Shown piece after piece: positions 1 to 9,593 of a DNA stretch of 64,000 bases; position 1 is the stretch's first letter, and every line of letters begins with the position of its first letter. The translations under genes were made by a program, and so were the position numbers. Below the pieces are notes generated by a model, which worked only from the letters and a program-made list of their open reading frames with translations, was not told the DNA's origin and made no database searches. The stretch spans positions 62,001 through 126,000 of the forward strand of contig NZ_FYEA01000007.1 of the NCBI RefSeq assembly GCF_900187605.1. Direction: 5' to 3'. The stretch comes from Pseudomonas sp. Irchel 3H7 (GTDB lineage: Bacteria; Pseudomonadota; Gammaproteobacteria; Pseudomonadales; Pseudomonadaceae).

Positions 1-857
1 GCATCGTTGGCCTGCATGATCCGCAGGTCAATGAGCATCACCTGGAGTCAACGGGCCTGCCCGCAGACCAGCGTCTGCGCCTGCTCAGTTTCAATATCCA
101 GGTGGGCATCAGCACCGAGCGCTATCGGCATTACCTGACCCGTAGCTGGCAGCACCTGCTGCCGCACAACGGCCGCTCAGGCAATCTGCAAAAGATCGGC
201 GACCTGCTGGGCGACTTCGATCTGGTCGCCCTGCAGGAAGCCGATGGCGGCAGCCTGCGTTCGGGCTACGTCAATCAGGTCGAACACCTGGCCCAACTCG
301 GCGCTTTCCCCTACTGGTATCAACAGCTCAATCGCAACCTCGGCCGACTCGCTCAGCACAGCAATGGCGTGCTCAGTCGTCTGAAACCGTCGGCGATTGA
401 AGATCACCCGCTGCCCGGCCCGAAAGGTCGCGGGGCGATTCTGCTGCGTTTCGGCGAAGGCCCGGAAGCGCTGGTGGTAGTGATGATGCACCTGGCTCTT
501 GGCGCGCGAACGCGCAGCCTGCAACTGGCCTATATTCGTGAGCTGATCGGTGGCTACAAACACCAGGTGTTGATGGGTGACATGAACACCCATGCCAGCG
601 ATCTGCTACAACATTCTCCGTTACGCGATCTCGGCCTGCTGGCCCCGCAGGTGGAAGCGACATTCCCCAGCTGGCGTCCTCAGCGTTGCCTTGATCATAT
701 TTTGCTCAGCCCGACCCTGACCCTGGAAAAGGTCGAAGTGCTGGCACAACCGATTTCCGATCACCTGCCGGTCGCGGTAGAGATTCGTCTGCCGGGTTCG
801 CTCACGGCTGATGCATTGCCCGCGTTGAGTCCTGCCCCTCGCGGAACCCCTGAATGA
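1..857 (+). CDS. Endonuclease/exonuclease/phosphatase-family protein, 5' end cut by window
   Basis: The frame is open from the first bases, so the start lies outside the window. The visible protein opens with the family's first strand, RLLSFNIQVG, and continues through LVALQEADGG (the metal-binding glutamate), LMGDMNTH (the Asp-x-Asn pair) and ISDHLPV (the terminal Asp-His). These are the signature blocks of the DNase I-like / sphingomyelinase-like phosphodiesterase fold, which cleaves phosphodiester bonds with Mg2+. The substrate cannot be read from sequence. Its stop overlaps the start of the downstream diguanylate cyclase by 4 bases (ATGA), so the two are probably cotranscribed. The same pairing is found in P. 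aeruginosa (PA5488-PA5487, from memory). An internal GTG at 102 is not the true start, because it falls inside the first conserved strand. Confidence 0.85.
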   Translation, partial: IVGLHDPQVNEHHLESTGLPADQRLRLLSFNIQVGISTERYRHYLTRSWQHLLPHNGRSGNLQKIGDLLGDFDLVALQEADGGSLRSGYVNQVEHLAQLGAFPYWYQQLNRNLGRLAQHSNGVLSRLKPSAIEDHPLPGPKGRGAILLRFGEGPEALVVVMMHLALGARTRSLQLAYIRELIGGYKHQVLMGDMNTHASDLLQHSPLRDLGLLAPQVEATFPSWRPQRCLDHILLSPTLTLEKVEVLAQPISDHLPVAVEIRLPGSLTADALPALSPAPRGTPE

Positions 858-2923
858 GCGACGACGCCCAGCGCTGGAAAGAAAAGTACCTCAAAAGCAT
901 CGAACAACAGGACAAACTCGAACGCCGTTGGGCCGCGAGGCTCGACTTGCTGCGTCGCGGCCTGGTGCGCAGCACGCTGGCGGCCGAAGGTACCGATAAA
1001 GTCGTTGATCAGTGCATGAAAGAGATGCGCGACGTGGTGCGCACTGACGACATGGACGCCGGCCTCGCCGCCCTCCTGCCGCGCCTGGAAAAAGCCGTGC
1101 TCGATTCCGAGCAGCGCCGCGAAACCCGTATCGATCAGGTCAGCACCGCCCTGACATCGCTGGTCACCCAGTTGCAGGCGTTGCCGCTGCCGCGTGAAGT
1201 CGCTCAGCCCTTGAAGAAGTTCGCCAAACAACTGGATAGCCGCGTCGGTTCGGCGCGGGAAATGCCATTGCTGCTGAGTGAACTCAGCGGCCTGCAGGGC
1301 AAGGCACTGAGTCAGTTGGACACCCCGCCAGAGCCGGGGCGACCAGGTCTGCTGCAGCGTTTGTTCGGAAGCCGCGACAGCGAAGAAGCCCCAGCGACAG
1401 AATCACCCGCGCCGCTTCAAGCCGCGCCGCCGCTGCAACCGCTTGCCGCACCGTCACCCGCACCAGAAACCGCACAGCCCGCCCCTGTCGCATCGATTGA
1501 ACCTGTGATGGCAACTGCTGCCATCGAAGCAATTGCGCCTGTCGAAACAACAATGACGGACGCCCAGAATCAACCGGAATCGGCAGAAGTGGTTACCTTC
1601 GTGCCACCCTCGGTCGGCAGCGAAGGCAGCAGTGACCCGAGCGAACCTCAAGCAGAGCGCTTTGAACCCGAGCCTGTTTTCACCCAGGCTGCCGCTCAGA
1701 CTCCAATCACGCCTGCCGCCATCAATCCTGATGAGCTGATTCACCCCGGTGATCCATCGCCACTGATCCTCGACAGCCTGCCGCTGCCCGAACCCATCGC
1801 GCAGGCGTTGGCCGCCATTGATCCGGAGCAATCCGAACACGACATCCTGTTCGCCCTGCCTGATACCCCGGAGCCGTCTTACAGCTCCGTGGCCAAGCAC
1901 ATCGAAGACACCCTGATCGGCCTCCTCGACGACCTGACCCTGCCGGAGCGCCACCGCCCGCAAGCCGAAGCCATGCGTGAAAGGCTGAAACATGGCTTGA
2001 ACTGGTACGAACTGATACCGATCCTCGACGATCTCGCGACGTTGATGCTGGCGATCACCGACAGCGGCCAGCACGAATTCGAAGCCTACCTGCAGCAACT
2101 CAACGAACGCCTCGAAGCGTTCCAGAGCAATCTGCAAGCTGCCAGTGAAGGCCATGCCGACAACAGCTCAGCGGCGCGGGCCATGGATACGCAGATCCGC
2201 GAGCAAGTCGACGGCTTGCAGACCAGCGTTCAGGAAGCCGCCGATCTGGATGACCTCAAGCAAGTGTTGGAGAACCATCTCGAAGGCTTGATCGGCACCA
2301 TGGATCAGCACCAGAAGCAGCGCGACGCCCGCGAGCAGGAAGTGGCTGCGCGGCTCAAAGGTCTGTCCGAGCGCGTGGCGCATATGGAGCAGGAAGCCCA
2401 GGGATTCCGTGAGCACCTCGAAGAACAGCGCCAGAAAGCCTTGATCGACCCACTCACCGGCTTGCCCAATCGCGCTGCGTGGAGCGAGCGCCTCGAGCAT
2501 GAAATCAAGCAGTGGCAGCAGCACGGCAACACCCTGAGCCTGGCCATGCTCGACCTTGATCACTTCAAACGGATCAATGACAACTACGGCCATCTGGCCG
2601 GCGACAAGGTGCTGAAGATTATTGCCACGGTGCTGCGCAAACGCCTGCGCGGATCTGATTTCATTGCCCGATTCGGTGGTGAGGAGTTCGTCTTGCTGCT
2701 GCCGGCCACCCCGCCTGCGGTCGGCGCCAAGCTTCTGGAAACGTTGCGCGCAGCGATCGAAGCCTGCCCTTTCCACTTCAAGGGCGAGCGAGTGACGATC
2801 ACCATTTCCATGGGGCTGGCAACATTTCGTGCTGGAGAACACAGCGATCTGGTGCTGAAAAGAGCCGATCAGGCGCTTTATCGCGCTAAAAATGCAGGCC
2901 GTAATCGGGTCGAGCTGGGCTGA
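854..2923 (+). CDS. dgcH: GGDEF diguanylate cyclase, DgcH-like
   Basis: The 689-residue protein should make cyclic di-GMP from two GTP. The C-terminal about 165 residues form a complete GGDEF domain with the active-site loop GGEEF near residue 608. The inhibitory RxxD site (RGSD) lies exactly five residues before that loop, so product inhibition is probably retained. The N-terminal part has no clear membrane segment. It contains a charged helical start, a Pro/Ala/Glu-rich linker at about residues 165-310 and a coiled-coil stretch at about 400-520 before the catalytic domain, which suggests a cytosolic protein that dimerises through its helices. Position next to the amidase and the phosphodiesterase-fold gene matches P. 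aeruginosa DgcH (PA5487); the name rests on that synteny and overall layout. Confidence 0.88.
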   Translation: MSDDAQRWKEKYLKSIEQQDKLERRWAARLDLLRRGLVRSTLAAEGTDKVVDQCMKEMRDVVRTDDMDAGLAALLPRLEKAVLDSEQRRETRIDQVSTALTSLVTQLQALPLPREVAQPLKKFAKQLDSRVGSAREMPLLLSELSGLQGKALSQLDTPPEPGRPGLLQRLFGSRDSEEAPATESPAPLQAAPPLQPLAAPSPAPETAQPAPVASIEPVMATAAIEAIAPVETTMTDAQNQPESAEVVTFVPPSVGSEGSSDPSEPQAERFEPEPVFTQAAAQTPITPAAINPDELIHPGDPSPLILDSLPLPEPIAQALAAIDPEQSEHDILFALPDTPEPSYSSVAKHIEDTLIGLLDDLTLPERHRPQAEAMRERLKHGLNWYELIPILDDLATLMLAITDSGQHEFEAYLQQLNERLEAFQSNLQAASEGHADNSSAARAMDTQIREQVDGLQTSVQEAADLDDLKQVLENHLEGLIGTMDQHQKQRDAREQEVAARLKGLSERVAHMEQEAQGFREHLEEQRQKALIDPLTGLPNRAAWSERLEHEIKQWQQHGNTLSLAMLDLDHFKRINDNYGHLAGDKVLKIIATVLRKRLRGSDFIARFGGEEFVLLLPATPPAVGAKLLETLRAAIEACPFHFKGERVTITISMGLATFRAGEHSDLVLKRADQALYRAKNAGRNRVELG

Positions 2924-3024
2924 GCAAATTGTTCCATTTTGTTTAAATCCGCCCACTGACCGTCGAGACGCAAGGCAGTACGTTACACTGTTGCATTACT
3001 GTCTTGCGTGTACTGCCTTCTGCC

Positions 3025-3807
3025 ATGAAATTCTTTGCCCTCCTCGCTTCGTTGCTCGTTCTGGCCGGTTGTGCCAGTGGCCCGCGCTACAACACCAGCC
3101 ACCCTTCGGCCAATTACGACAGCCGCATTCAGTTTGTGGTCGTGCATTACACGTCGGCCTCGCTGGAGCGCTCGCTGCAGTTGCTGACCCACGGCGAAGT
3201 CAGCAGCCATTACCTGATCGGCGACGACAATAGCGGTACGGTCTACAAACTCATGGATGAGAATCAACGCGCCTGGCACGCCGGCGAAAGCCAATGGCAG
3301 GGGCGTACCTGGCTCAACTCCAGCTCGATCGGCATTGAAATCGTCAACCCGGGTTTCAAGGACACGCCGAGCGGGCGTCTGTGGTATCCGTACAGCGAGG
3401 CGCAGATCCAATCGTTGATCGCCCTGCTCAAAGACATCAGCAAACGCAACGGCATCAGCCCGCGACACATTATCGGTCACAGCGACATCGCACCCTTGCG
3501 CAAACTTGATCCGGGGCCACTGTTCCCGTGGAAACGCCTCGCTGCTGAAGGCTTGGGCGTCTGGCCGAACGAACAGGCGGTAGCGCGCCAGCAAATGCTG
3601 TTCAACAGCAGTGAACTGCCGAGTATCAGTTGGTTCCAGGCACAACTGGCGCACCTGGGTTATGACACGCCGCAGACTGGTGAACTGGACGTCGCCACGC
3701 GCCACGTCCTTGCAGCGTTCCAGATGCACTTCCGCCCTTCGCGCTTCGACGGCACGCCGGATGCGCAAACGGCGGCACTATTGCTGGTGCTCAATCAGAC
3801 AAAATAA
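3025..3807 (+). CDS. ampDh2: Outer-membrane/periplasmic N-acetylmuramoyl-L-alanine amidase, AmpDh2-like
   Basis: The 260-residue lipoprotein has a signal peptide ending in the lipobox LAGC (Cys16). This sets the start at 3025 rather than at the upstream TTG at 3004. The amidase_2 domain carries the zinc ligands H41 (in VVHYT), H152 (in GHSDIAP) and D162 (in LDPG), with E105 and K160 as the probable catalytic residues. A C-terminal peptidoglycan-binding helical domain follows from about residue 195. It should cleave the bond between N-acetylmuramic acid and the stem peptide during cell-wall turnover. Position between a DgcH-like gene and kinB/algB matches PA5485 (AmpDh2). Here an EAL gene separates it from kinB. 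Confidence 0.88.
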   Translation: MKFFALLASLLVLAGCASGPRYNTSHPSANYDSRIQFVVVHYTSASLERSLQLLTHGEVSSHYLIGDDNSGTVYKLMDENQRAWHAGESQWQGRTWLNSSSIGIEIVNPGFKDTPSGRLWYPYSEAQIQSLIALLKDISKRNGISPRHIIGHSDIAPLRKLDPGPLFPWKRLAAEGLGVWPNEQAVARQQMLFNSSELPSISWFQAQLAHLGYDTPQTGELDVATRHVLAAFQMHFRPSRFDGTPDAQTAALLLVLNQTK

Positions 3808-3883
3808 TGACGCCCGCCCGACGGTCAGGGCGAAATTGCAACCAGCAGCTATAACTCATTGGTAATTCTTCGGATATTCCTTG

Positions 3884-5497
3884 ATGGCTGCTACCCGAGA
3901 GACGTTGCGTAGCTGGTTTTATCGCCCCTGGTTTTTGGCGATGATCGCGGCTGTCCTCAGTGCCAGCCTGCTGATCGCCGGCGGAATGTTCGTGGCGATG
4001 CGTCAGGTCGAGCAAAGCGAAAGCCAGCAAATGAACGCACAAGGCGAGCGGTTCCTCGCCCGCCTCGAACAATTGTTCGGCCAGTTGCGTGAAAGTCTCG
4101 ATGATCTTGAAGCGCAGCCATTGCGCAGTTGTGACGATGAAATGATCGCCACCCTGCAGCAGGTCACCTTCAACTATCGCTTCGTGTATGAAGCAGCTTA
4201 TATGGACGCTTCGCGGACCTGCTCGAACCGTCCGCGCCAGGAAGGCCTGTCAGTGGTTCGCGCGCCGGATATCAAAGGCCCGACTTACAGTTATTGGTTG
4301 AACACCACCACCGAACCCGATGAAAACCGTGCAGCGCTGATGCTCGGACGCGGCAATTTCCGCGTGGCCACCTCGCGCGGGCATCTGACCGACATGGTCG
4401 ATCTGTCGCCCGGCAGCAGCCTGCTAGTGGTGCTCGATCACGGCACCCGGGCCATCCCGGTGCTCGGCATGGCGCAAGACTGGCCACCCACGGAACACTG
4501 GCCACCAAAGAGTCGCGATGCCCTGCAAGTCACGCAGACCCGGCTGATCTACCGCATGCCCACGGATAATCCGGAGTATCAGTTGGTGCTGATCACACCC
4601 AGAACCAGCATGCACATCCCGGCTATCTGGTGGTGGATGATTCCGGCGTGCGTGCTGCTTGGCGCCTTTTCGGGTTTCTTCGTTTTCCTGCTGGTGCGCC
4701 AGCGTCAGTCACTGGACGCCGAACTGCACGGCGCGATCCGGCGCGGCGAGTTGCAGGTGCTCTATCAGCCGATCTTCGATCTCGACAGCCGCAACTGCGT
4801 CGGCGCCGAGGCGCTGCTACGCTGGCGTCGCCCGGACGGCACGCTGACCAGTCCCGACCTGTTTATCCCCATGGCGGAAAACACCGGACAAATCCGCCAG
4901 ATGACCGACTTTGTTCTGCAGCGCTTGCTGGAGCAACTGGGCCAGTTGCTGCGCGCCAATCCGCAGCTGTATATCTCGGTCAACCTTGCAGCCTGTGACG
5001 TGATGGTGCCGCGCATTGGCCAGGTCATGGCGCGGCTGCTCACGCTCCATCGCGTCGCCGCGCGGCAGATTGCCTTCGAAGTTACCGAGCGCGGTTTGAT
5101 TGATGTGGTGGTGGCGCGGGAAAACCTGCAAGCCTTGCGCGATGTCGGCCATCAAGTATTGATCGATGACTTCGGCACCGGCTACTGCAGCCTCGCCTAT
5201 CTGCAGACCTTGCCGGTCGATTGCCTGAAAATCGACAAAGCATTTATCGATGCACTGGGCCATGACGCAGCGAGCAGCGGCGTCGCCCCGCACATCATTC
5301 ACATGGCCCAGGCGCTGGATCTGAAGGTGATTGCCGAAGGCATCGAGCTGGAATCGCAGGCTGAGTTGCTCAGCAGCGAAGGCGTGAAATTCGGCCAGGG
5401 CTGGTTGTTCGCCCATGCGCTCAGCGCGGTGCAGTTCATCGAACTGATCACCCGTGGCCGACGCCTTGCCGGACGGCGAATGGACGATGAAGCCTAG
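3884..5497 (+). CDS. Cyclic di-GMP phosphodiesterase with CSS-motif periplasmic sensor
   Basis: The 537-residue inner-membrane protein has a transmembrane helix at about residues 17-38, a periplasmic domain of about 200 residues with two cysteines (C83 and C113, the second in TCSN), a second membrane helix at about 248-272, then a cytoplasmic EAL domain. The EAL signature is AEALLRWRRPDG, with the later DDFGTGYCSL and KIDKAFI blocks intact, so phosphodiesterase activity is expected. The two-cysteine periplasmic region resembles the CSS domain of E. coli PdeB/PdeC-type enzymes, where periplasmic disulfide state controls activity; that regulation is inferred here. The ATG at 3884 directly follows a TTG. 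The stop overlaps the stop of kinB on the other strand by two bases. Confidence 0.88.
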   Translation: MAATRETLRSWFYRPWFLAMIAAVLSASLLIAGGMFVAMRQVEQSESQQMNAQGERFLARLEQLFGQLRESLDDLEAQPLRSCDDEMIATLQQVTFNYRFVYEAAYMDASRTCSNRPRQEGLSVVRAPDIKGPTYSYWLNTTTEPDENRAALMLGRGNFRVATSRGHLTDMVDLSPGSSLLVVLDHGTRAIPVLGMAQDWPPTEHWPPKSRDALQVTQTRLIYRMPTDNPEYQLVLITPRTSMHIPAIWWWMIPACVLLGAFSGFFVFLLVRQRQSLDAELHGAIRRGELQVLYQPIFDLDSRNCVGAEALLRWRRPDGTLTSPDLFIPMAENTGQIRQMTDFVLQRLLEQLGQLLRANPQLYISVNLAACDVMVPRIGQVMARLLTLHRVAARQIAFEVTERGLIDVVVARENLQALRDVGHQVLIDDFGTGYCSLAYLQTLPVDCLKIDKAFIDALGHDAASSGVAPHIIHMAQALDLKVIAEGIELESQAELLSSEGVKFGQGWLFAHALSAVQFIELITRGRRLAGRRMDDEA

Positions 5498-7284
5498 ACC
5501 GTCAGCGCCATATAAAACTGCGTACCTTGCCCCGGTCGCGAGTAAACGCCCATGCGTCCGCCATGCAGCTGGACGATTTCCTTGCACAGCGCCAAGCCCA
5601 GACCGGCACCACCCTTCTTGCGCCCTACCTGTACGAACGGTTCGAAGATCCGTCCTTGCTGACCGTAGGCAATGCCTTCGCCGTTGTCTTCAACACTGAT
5701 GATCACTCGCTCGCCGTGCCGGCGTGCCTGCAAGCGGATCTGACCGTTGCGGGCGGTATGGCGCAGGGCGTTGTCGATCAGGTTATCCAGCACGCGATCG
5801 AGTTGCGCCTGATCGGCCTGCAAACGTGGCAACGGCCCCTGCACCTCGACATTCAGGGCGATGCCCTTGGCCGCCGCCGAATCGGCAAAGCGTAGTTGCG
5901 CCTGCTCCAGCAAGTCTTCGATGGAGCATGGTGCCAGGGTGAGTTTCTGCAGGCCATTCTGATAACGCGAGAAGTTGAGCAAGTCATTGATCAACTGCAT
6001 CAGGCGCTGCATTTCCTCATTCACGGTGTCGAGCAGATCGGCCTCTCGCGACTCCGCGGGATACTTCGCCCGTTCGCGGAACAGGCCGAACGCCATGTGC
6101 ATGCCGGTGACGGGGGTGCGCAGCTCATGGGAAGCGCGCAAGACGAACTCGCTGCGCACCCGTTCGAAGGCGCGTTGCTCGGTGACATCGTGCAGCACCA
6201 TCACCGCGCCGAGGATATGTCCCTGGGTGTGGCTGACCGGGGTCAGGCTGTAGGTCAGCAGGCGGGATTCGCCGTCGACCTCGATGCTCAAGTCTTCCGG
6301 CGCGCGCTCCAGGGAGCCGCCGCGCAGCACCAGTTGCAGCTGCGCATCCAGCTCTGGTCGCTCCAGCGCCGTGCCCAACCCTTGGCCGAGACGATCATCT
6401 TCCCAGCCCAATTGTCGCTGGGCCACTGGGTTGAGGTGCTCCAGATGCCCTTGGCGGTCGATCATCAGCAAGCCGTCATCGATGCTGTCGAGCACCGCTT
6501 GCAAGCGTTGCTGACCGGCGAGCAGTTCATCAACGTTGGTCGCCTGGTGCTCGCGAAGCGCCTCGGCCATCAGGCCAAAGCGTTTGGTCAGCAGGTTCAT
6601 TTCCATCGCCGAGGAAATCGGCAGGGTCACTTCAAAATTGCCCTGGCCGATATTGTCTGCGGCTTTCGCCAGCGCCTCGATCGGCGCGCCGAAACGCCGA
6701 GCAATGCCGTGGGCCGTGATAAAACCGATGATCAGCACCGCCAGCCCGACAAAGCCAAGCAGACCCGCAATCAACAAGGCACGGTCGCGCGCCTCACGCT
6801 GTACCGCGTTGATGTTGTCCAGTGCATGCTTGTGTTCGGTGATCAGTCCGTTGCGCAGTGTGTTGAAGCGCTCTCGAAAGTCGGCGCTGCTGCTCATCGA
6901 GCTGGCCGGGTCACGCGACAAATCGAACGCTTCCAGAAAGCTCAGATAATCCGCTTTTGCCCGACTGAAGCCATATAGCCGGCCATCGCCCTCTTGCTCT
7001 TGGGCGATGCCTTGGTCCAGTAACTCGAAGTAATGCTGTTTCGACGCTTCGAACGCCACCGGATCAGGCTTTTCCGCCAGCATGATGATCAGTTGATCAC
7101 CCAGCGTCTGGCGCAGCTTGAGACCCAGATCGAGGGTGACGAAGTTGCTGCGCACCAACGCCTCTTGCGTTCCCGCCATCTGCATCACGCTGACCAGCCC
7201 GAGCAGCAGCCCGAGCAAGGCCACGGTGATGAGCGCGGAAATACTCAAGAACAAACGGGTCCGCAACTTCATCGCCAGTTTCAT
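5494..7284 (-). CDS. kinB: Sensor histidine kinase KinB
   Basis: The 596-residue kinase has a membrane helix at about 11-34, a periplasmic helical sensor of about 130 residues, a second helix at about 169-190, HAMP at about 190-245, PAS at about 255-365, and the phosphoacceptor H386 in RASHELRTP. An intact ATPase domain follows (N box LDNLIDNALRH, then DNGEGI and GAGLGLAL). Length and layout match P. aeruginosa KinB, which phosphorylates and dephosphorylates AlgB and influences alginate production and virulence. The gene starts 10 bases after algB, forming an algB-kinB operon. A second in-frame ATG four codons downstream is an alternative start. Confidence 0.93.
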   Translation of the reverse strand: MKLAMKLRTRLFLSISALITVALLGLLLGLVSVMQMAGTQEALVRSNFVTLDLGLKLRQTLGDQLIIMLAEKPDPVAFEASKQHYFELLDQGIAQEQEGDGRLYGFSRAKADYLSFLEAFDLSRDPASSMSSSADFRERFNTLRNGLITEHKHALDNINAVQREARDRALLIAGLLGFVGLAVLIIGFITAHGIARRFGAPIEALAKAADNIGQGNFEVTLPISSAMEMNLLTKRFGLMAEALREHQATNVDELLAGQQRLQAVLDSIDDGLLMIDRQGHLEHLNPVAQRQLGWEDDRLGQGLGTALERPELDAQLQLVLRGGSLERAPEDLSIEVDGESRLLTYSLTPVSHTQGHILGAVMVLHDVTEQRAFERVRSEFVLRASHELRTPVTGMHMAFGLFRERAKYPAESREADLLDTVNEEMQRLMQLINDLLNFSRYQNGLQKLTLAPCSIEDLLEQAQLRFADSAAAKGIALNVEVQGPLPRLQADQAQLDRVLDNLIDNALRHTARNGQIRLQARRHGERVIISVEDNGEGIAYGQQGRIFEPFVQVGRKKGGAGLGLALCKEIVQLHGGRMGVYSRPGQGTQFYMALTV

Positions 7285-7294
7285 CGCCGGGCGC

Positions 7295-8641
7295 TCACAG
7301 GTTGTACTGCTTGCGCTTGCGATACAGGGTCGAAGCGTCGATGCCGAGGGTTTTTGCCGCTTGATCCAGCGTGCCGGCGGTGGCGAGGACCGCGCCGATG
7401 TGGGCTTTCTCCAATTCGTCGAGGCTCAATGCCGCACCGACTCGAGGGGCGTTGTTGACCGGTTGTTCGGCCATGCCGAGGTGGCTGATTTCCACACGCT
7501 CCTGCGGGCAGATGATGCTTGCCCGCTCAACCACGTTACGCAGCTCGCGAATGTTGCCCGGCCAACGGTAGCCCAACAGTGCCTCGCGAGCCTCGTCGCT
7601 GAAGCCCCGTGCCGGGCGCGCATACTCTTTGACGAAACGCGCGAGAAAGCGATCGGCCAGGGTCAGAATGTCCTCGGCGCGCTCGCGCAAGGGCGGCAGA
7701 TGCAGGGTGATGACATTCAGACGATAGAGCAGGTCTTCGCGGAAACGCCCGTCTCGGACCATGTCTTCGAGGTTGAGGTTGGTTGCCGCCAGAATACGCA
7801 CATCGGCGCGACGGGTGACCGGATCGCCCACCCGCTCATATTCCTTGTCCTGAATGAAACGCAGCAACTTGGGTTGCAAAGTGAGCGGAAAATCGCCGAT
7901 CTCATCGAGAAACAGCGTACCGCCGTCGGCCTGATTGACTCGACCCAAGGTGCTCTCGCTAGCACCGGTAAACGCGCCGCGACTGTGACCGAACAGCTCG
8001 CTTTCCATCAATTCCGCCGTCAGCGACGGGCAGTTGATGGTCACGCAGGATTTCTTCTCGCGCTTGCTCCAGCCATGAATCGCTCGGGCCAGTTCACCTT
8101 TACCGGTGCCGGACTCGCCGAGGATAAGAATGTTGGCGTCGGTGCCGGCGACCTGGCGTGCTGTTTCCAGTACCACTTTCATTGCCGGGCTGTGGGAGTC
8201 GAGACCGTCCTTCGGTTTGCGAATCTCGCCTTCGAGAGCTTCGAGGCGCGCTGACAGTTGGCGCACTTCCAGCTGTTTGGCGGTGGCCAGACGCAACTGA
8301 TCCGGGCTGCACGGTTTCACCAGATAGTCGGCCGCGCCTGCCTGGATCGCATCGACGGCGGTATCGACAGCCGAATGCGCGGTGACGATGACCACACGCA
8401 TCCACGGCGCCTGAATGCGCATCTGCGCCAGTACGTCGAGACCGTTGTCTTCGCCCAGACGTAAATCAAGGAAGCACAGGTCGAAGACCTGGCGTTGCAG
8501 CAGCGCGTCGGCCTGAGCCGCGCTGTTGGCTGTGGCAACCGTATAGCCTTCGTCTTCGAGGCAATAACGGAAGGTACGCAGGATGGCAGATTCGTCGTCC
8601 ACCAGCAGAATGCGGCCTTGATGCTCAGTGGCAGATTCCAT
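7295..8641 (-). CDS. algB: NtrC-family response regulator AlgB
   Basis: The 448-residue protein has a receiver domain with phosphoacceptor D59 (CFLDLRL), an AAA+ central domain with Walker A GESGTGKGE and the sigma54-contact loop GAFTGA, and a C-terminal Fis-type helix-turn-helix (LDQAAKTLGIDASTLYRKR). It is the partner of KinB. In P. aeruginosa AlgB activates algD and regulates quorum-linked genes, and it has been reported to act without sigma54 despite the intact GAFTGA loop. The gene is divergent from the short operon that ends in ivy, with a 428-base AT-rich spacer between them. Confidence 0.95.
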   Translation of the reverse strand: MESATEHQGRILLVDDESAILRTFRYCLEDEGYTVATANSAAQADALLQRQVFDLCFLDLRLGEDNGLDVLAQMRIQAPWMRVVIVTAHSAVDTAVDAIQAGAADYLVKPCSPDQLRLATAKQLEVRQLSARLEALEGEIRKPKDGLDSHSPAMKVVLETARQVAGTDANILILGESGTGKGELARAIHGWSKREKKSCVTINCPSLTAELMESELFGHSRGAFTGASESTLGRVNQADGGTLFLDEIGDFPLTLQPKLLRFIQDKEYERVGDPVTRRADVRILAATNLNLEDMVRDGRFREDLLYRLNVITLHLPPLRERAEDILTLADRFLARFVKEYARPARGFSDEAREALLGYRWPGNIRELRNVVERASIICPQERVEISHLGMAEQPVNNAPRVGAALSLDELEKAHIGAVLATAGTLDQAAKTLGIDASTLYRKRKQYNL

Positions 8642-9069
8642 TTTTCCTACGCTCCATAGTGATTGGTCTTGGGTTAGTCCCGGAAAAATCGGGCAAGTTG
8701 CATGGTTGATTCTGAACGATGCCAGCCATAGGAGGGTAGCTCTCTCCTGCCATTACGGCCAAGTTGTTGGTTTTGCTGGTTTTTTAAACAATCACCGATT
8801 TGCAGGGCATTCCCTGCGTACTTTTCTGACATCTGCGCCCTGCTCTCAATTCCATAAGAATGAAATCTCCTACGAAAAAATCGTGCATTGCGCACGATCT
8901 CAGATGCCCCATCGTGCAGGATGCGTCGCAAACGTTTTTTATCACGTGCATAACTCATTGATTTTATTGAATATTTTTCAATTAAAAAACTGGCATGCAG
9001 GCTGCAATACCTCACTTAGCCCGGGCAGAACATGAACTGCCCTAACCGAATAAGAGTGAGGAACCCAGG
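8642..9069. other. Divergent intergenic region between algB and the ivy operon
   Basis: No convincing coding frame. The spacer is clearly AT-richer than its flanks, with many short A and T runs. It must carry the algB promoter (leftward) and the promoter of the 9070-10058 operon (rightward). Visible structure: a 7-base-arm dyad ATCGTGC-attgc-GCACGAT at 8880-8898, a repeat of ATCGTGC at about 8911, a second dyad ATTGAA-tattt-TTCAAT at about 8967-8983, and a sigma54-like element at 8991-9006. Confidence 0.6.
8991..9006 (+). promoter_or_regulatory. Candidate sigma54 (-24/-12) promoter
   Basis: The sequence TGGCATGCAGGCTGCA matches TGGCACG-N4-TTGC(A/T) at all but two positions and has the required GG-N10-GC spacing. 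It sits 64 bases before the ATG at 9070, preceded by an AT-rich dyad. An enhancer-binding regulator gene (algB) lies just upstream on the other strand. Chance matches of this quality do occur, so this is a candidate only. Confidence 0.45.
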
Positions 9070-9354
9070 ATGACTCGCCAACGTGCCGCCCAAGTGCGTA
9101 TCTCGCCACTGCACATCCAGCAAGGTCTGTTTGGCGTATTGGCGCTGTTGATCACCCTGATCGCTTGCCAGCAATACCTGAGCTGGGAAAACAGCCAGAA
9201 AGTTGAGCCGCTGATCTCGATCCAGCACAGCACGCAAACGCACTTCAGCGCCGTCAGCAGCAGTCAGGCCGAAAGCGCCTCGATGCGCATGATGGACGTC
9301 GATCAGGCGCAGCCGCTGGATCAACTGCCACGTGAAGAGCGTTGGGTTTTCTAA
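9070..9354 (+). CDS. Small conserved hypothetical membrane-anchored protein
   Basis: The 94-residue protein has one hydrophobic helix at about residues 17-36 (HIQQGLFGVLALLITLIACQ) and a polar Ser/Gln-rich tail of about 55 residues, suggesting a single-pass inner-membrane protein with a soluble tail. A Shine-Dalgarno stretch (GTGAGGAAC) lies a few bases before the ATG. It is the first gene of a three-gene group with the DUF1328 protein and the lysozyme inhibitor. I recognise no functional domain. Codon use is like the neighbours. Confidence 0.7.
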   Translation: MTRQRAAQVRISPLHIQQGLFGVLALLITLIACQQYLSWENSQKVEPLISIQHSTQTHFSAVSSSQAESASMRMMDVDQAQPLDQLPREERWVF

Positions 9355-9591
<237 letters not shown>

Positions 9592-9593
9592 CG

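Noticed and set aside
8628..9035. 135-codon ORF overlapping the algB start region
   Set aside because: Lies in the AT-rich promoter spacer, with no ribosome site or family resemblance.
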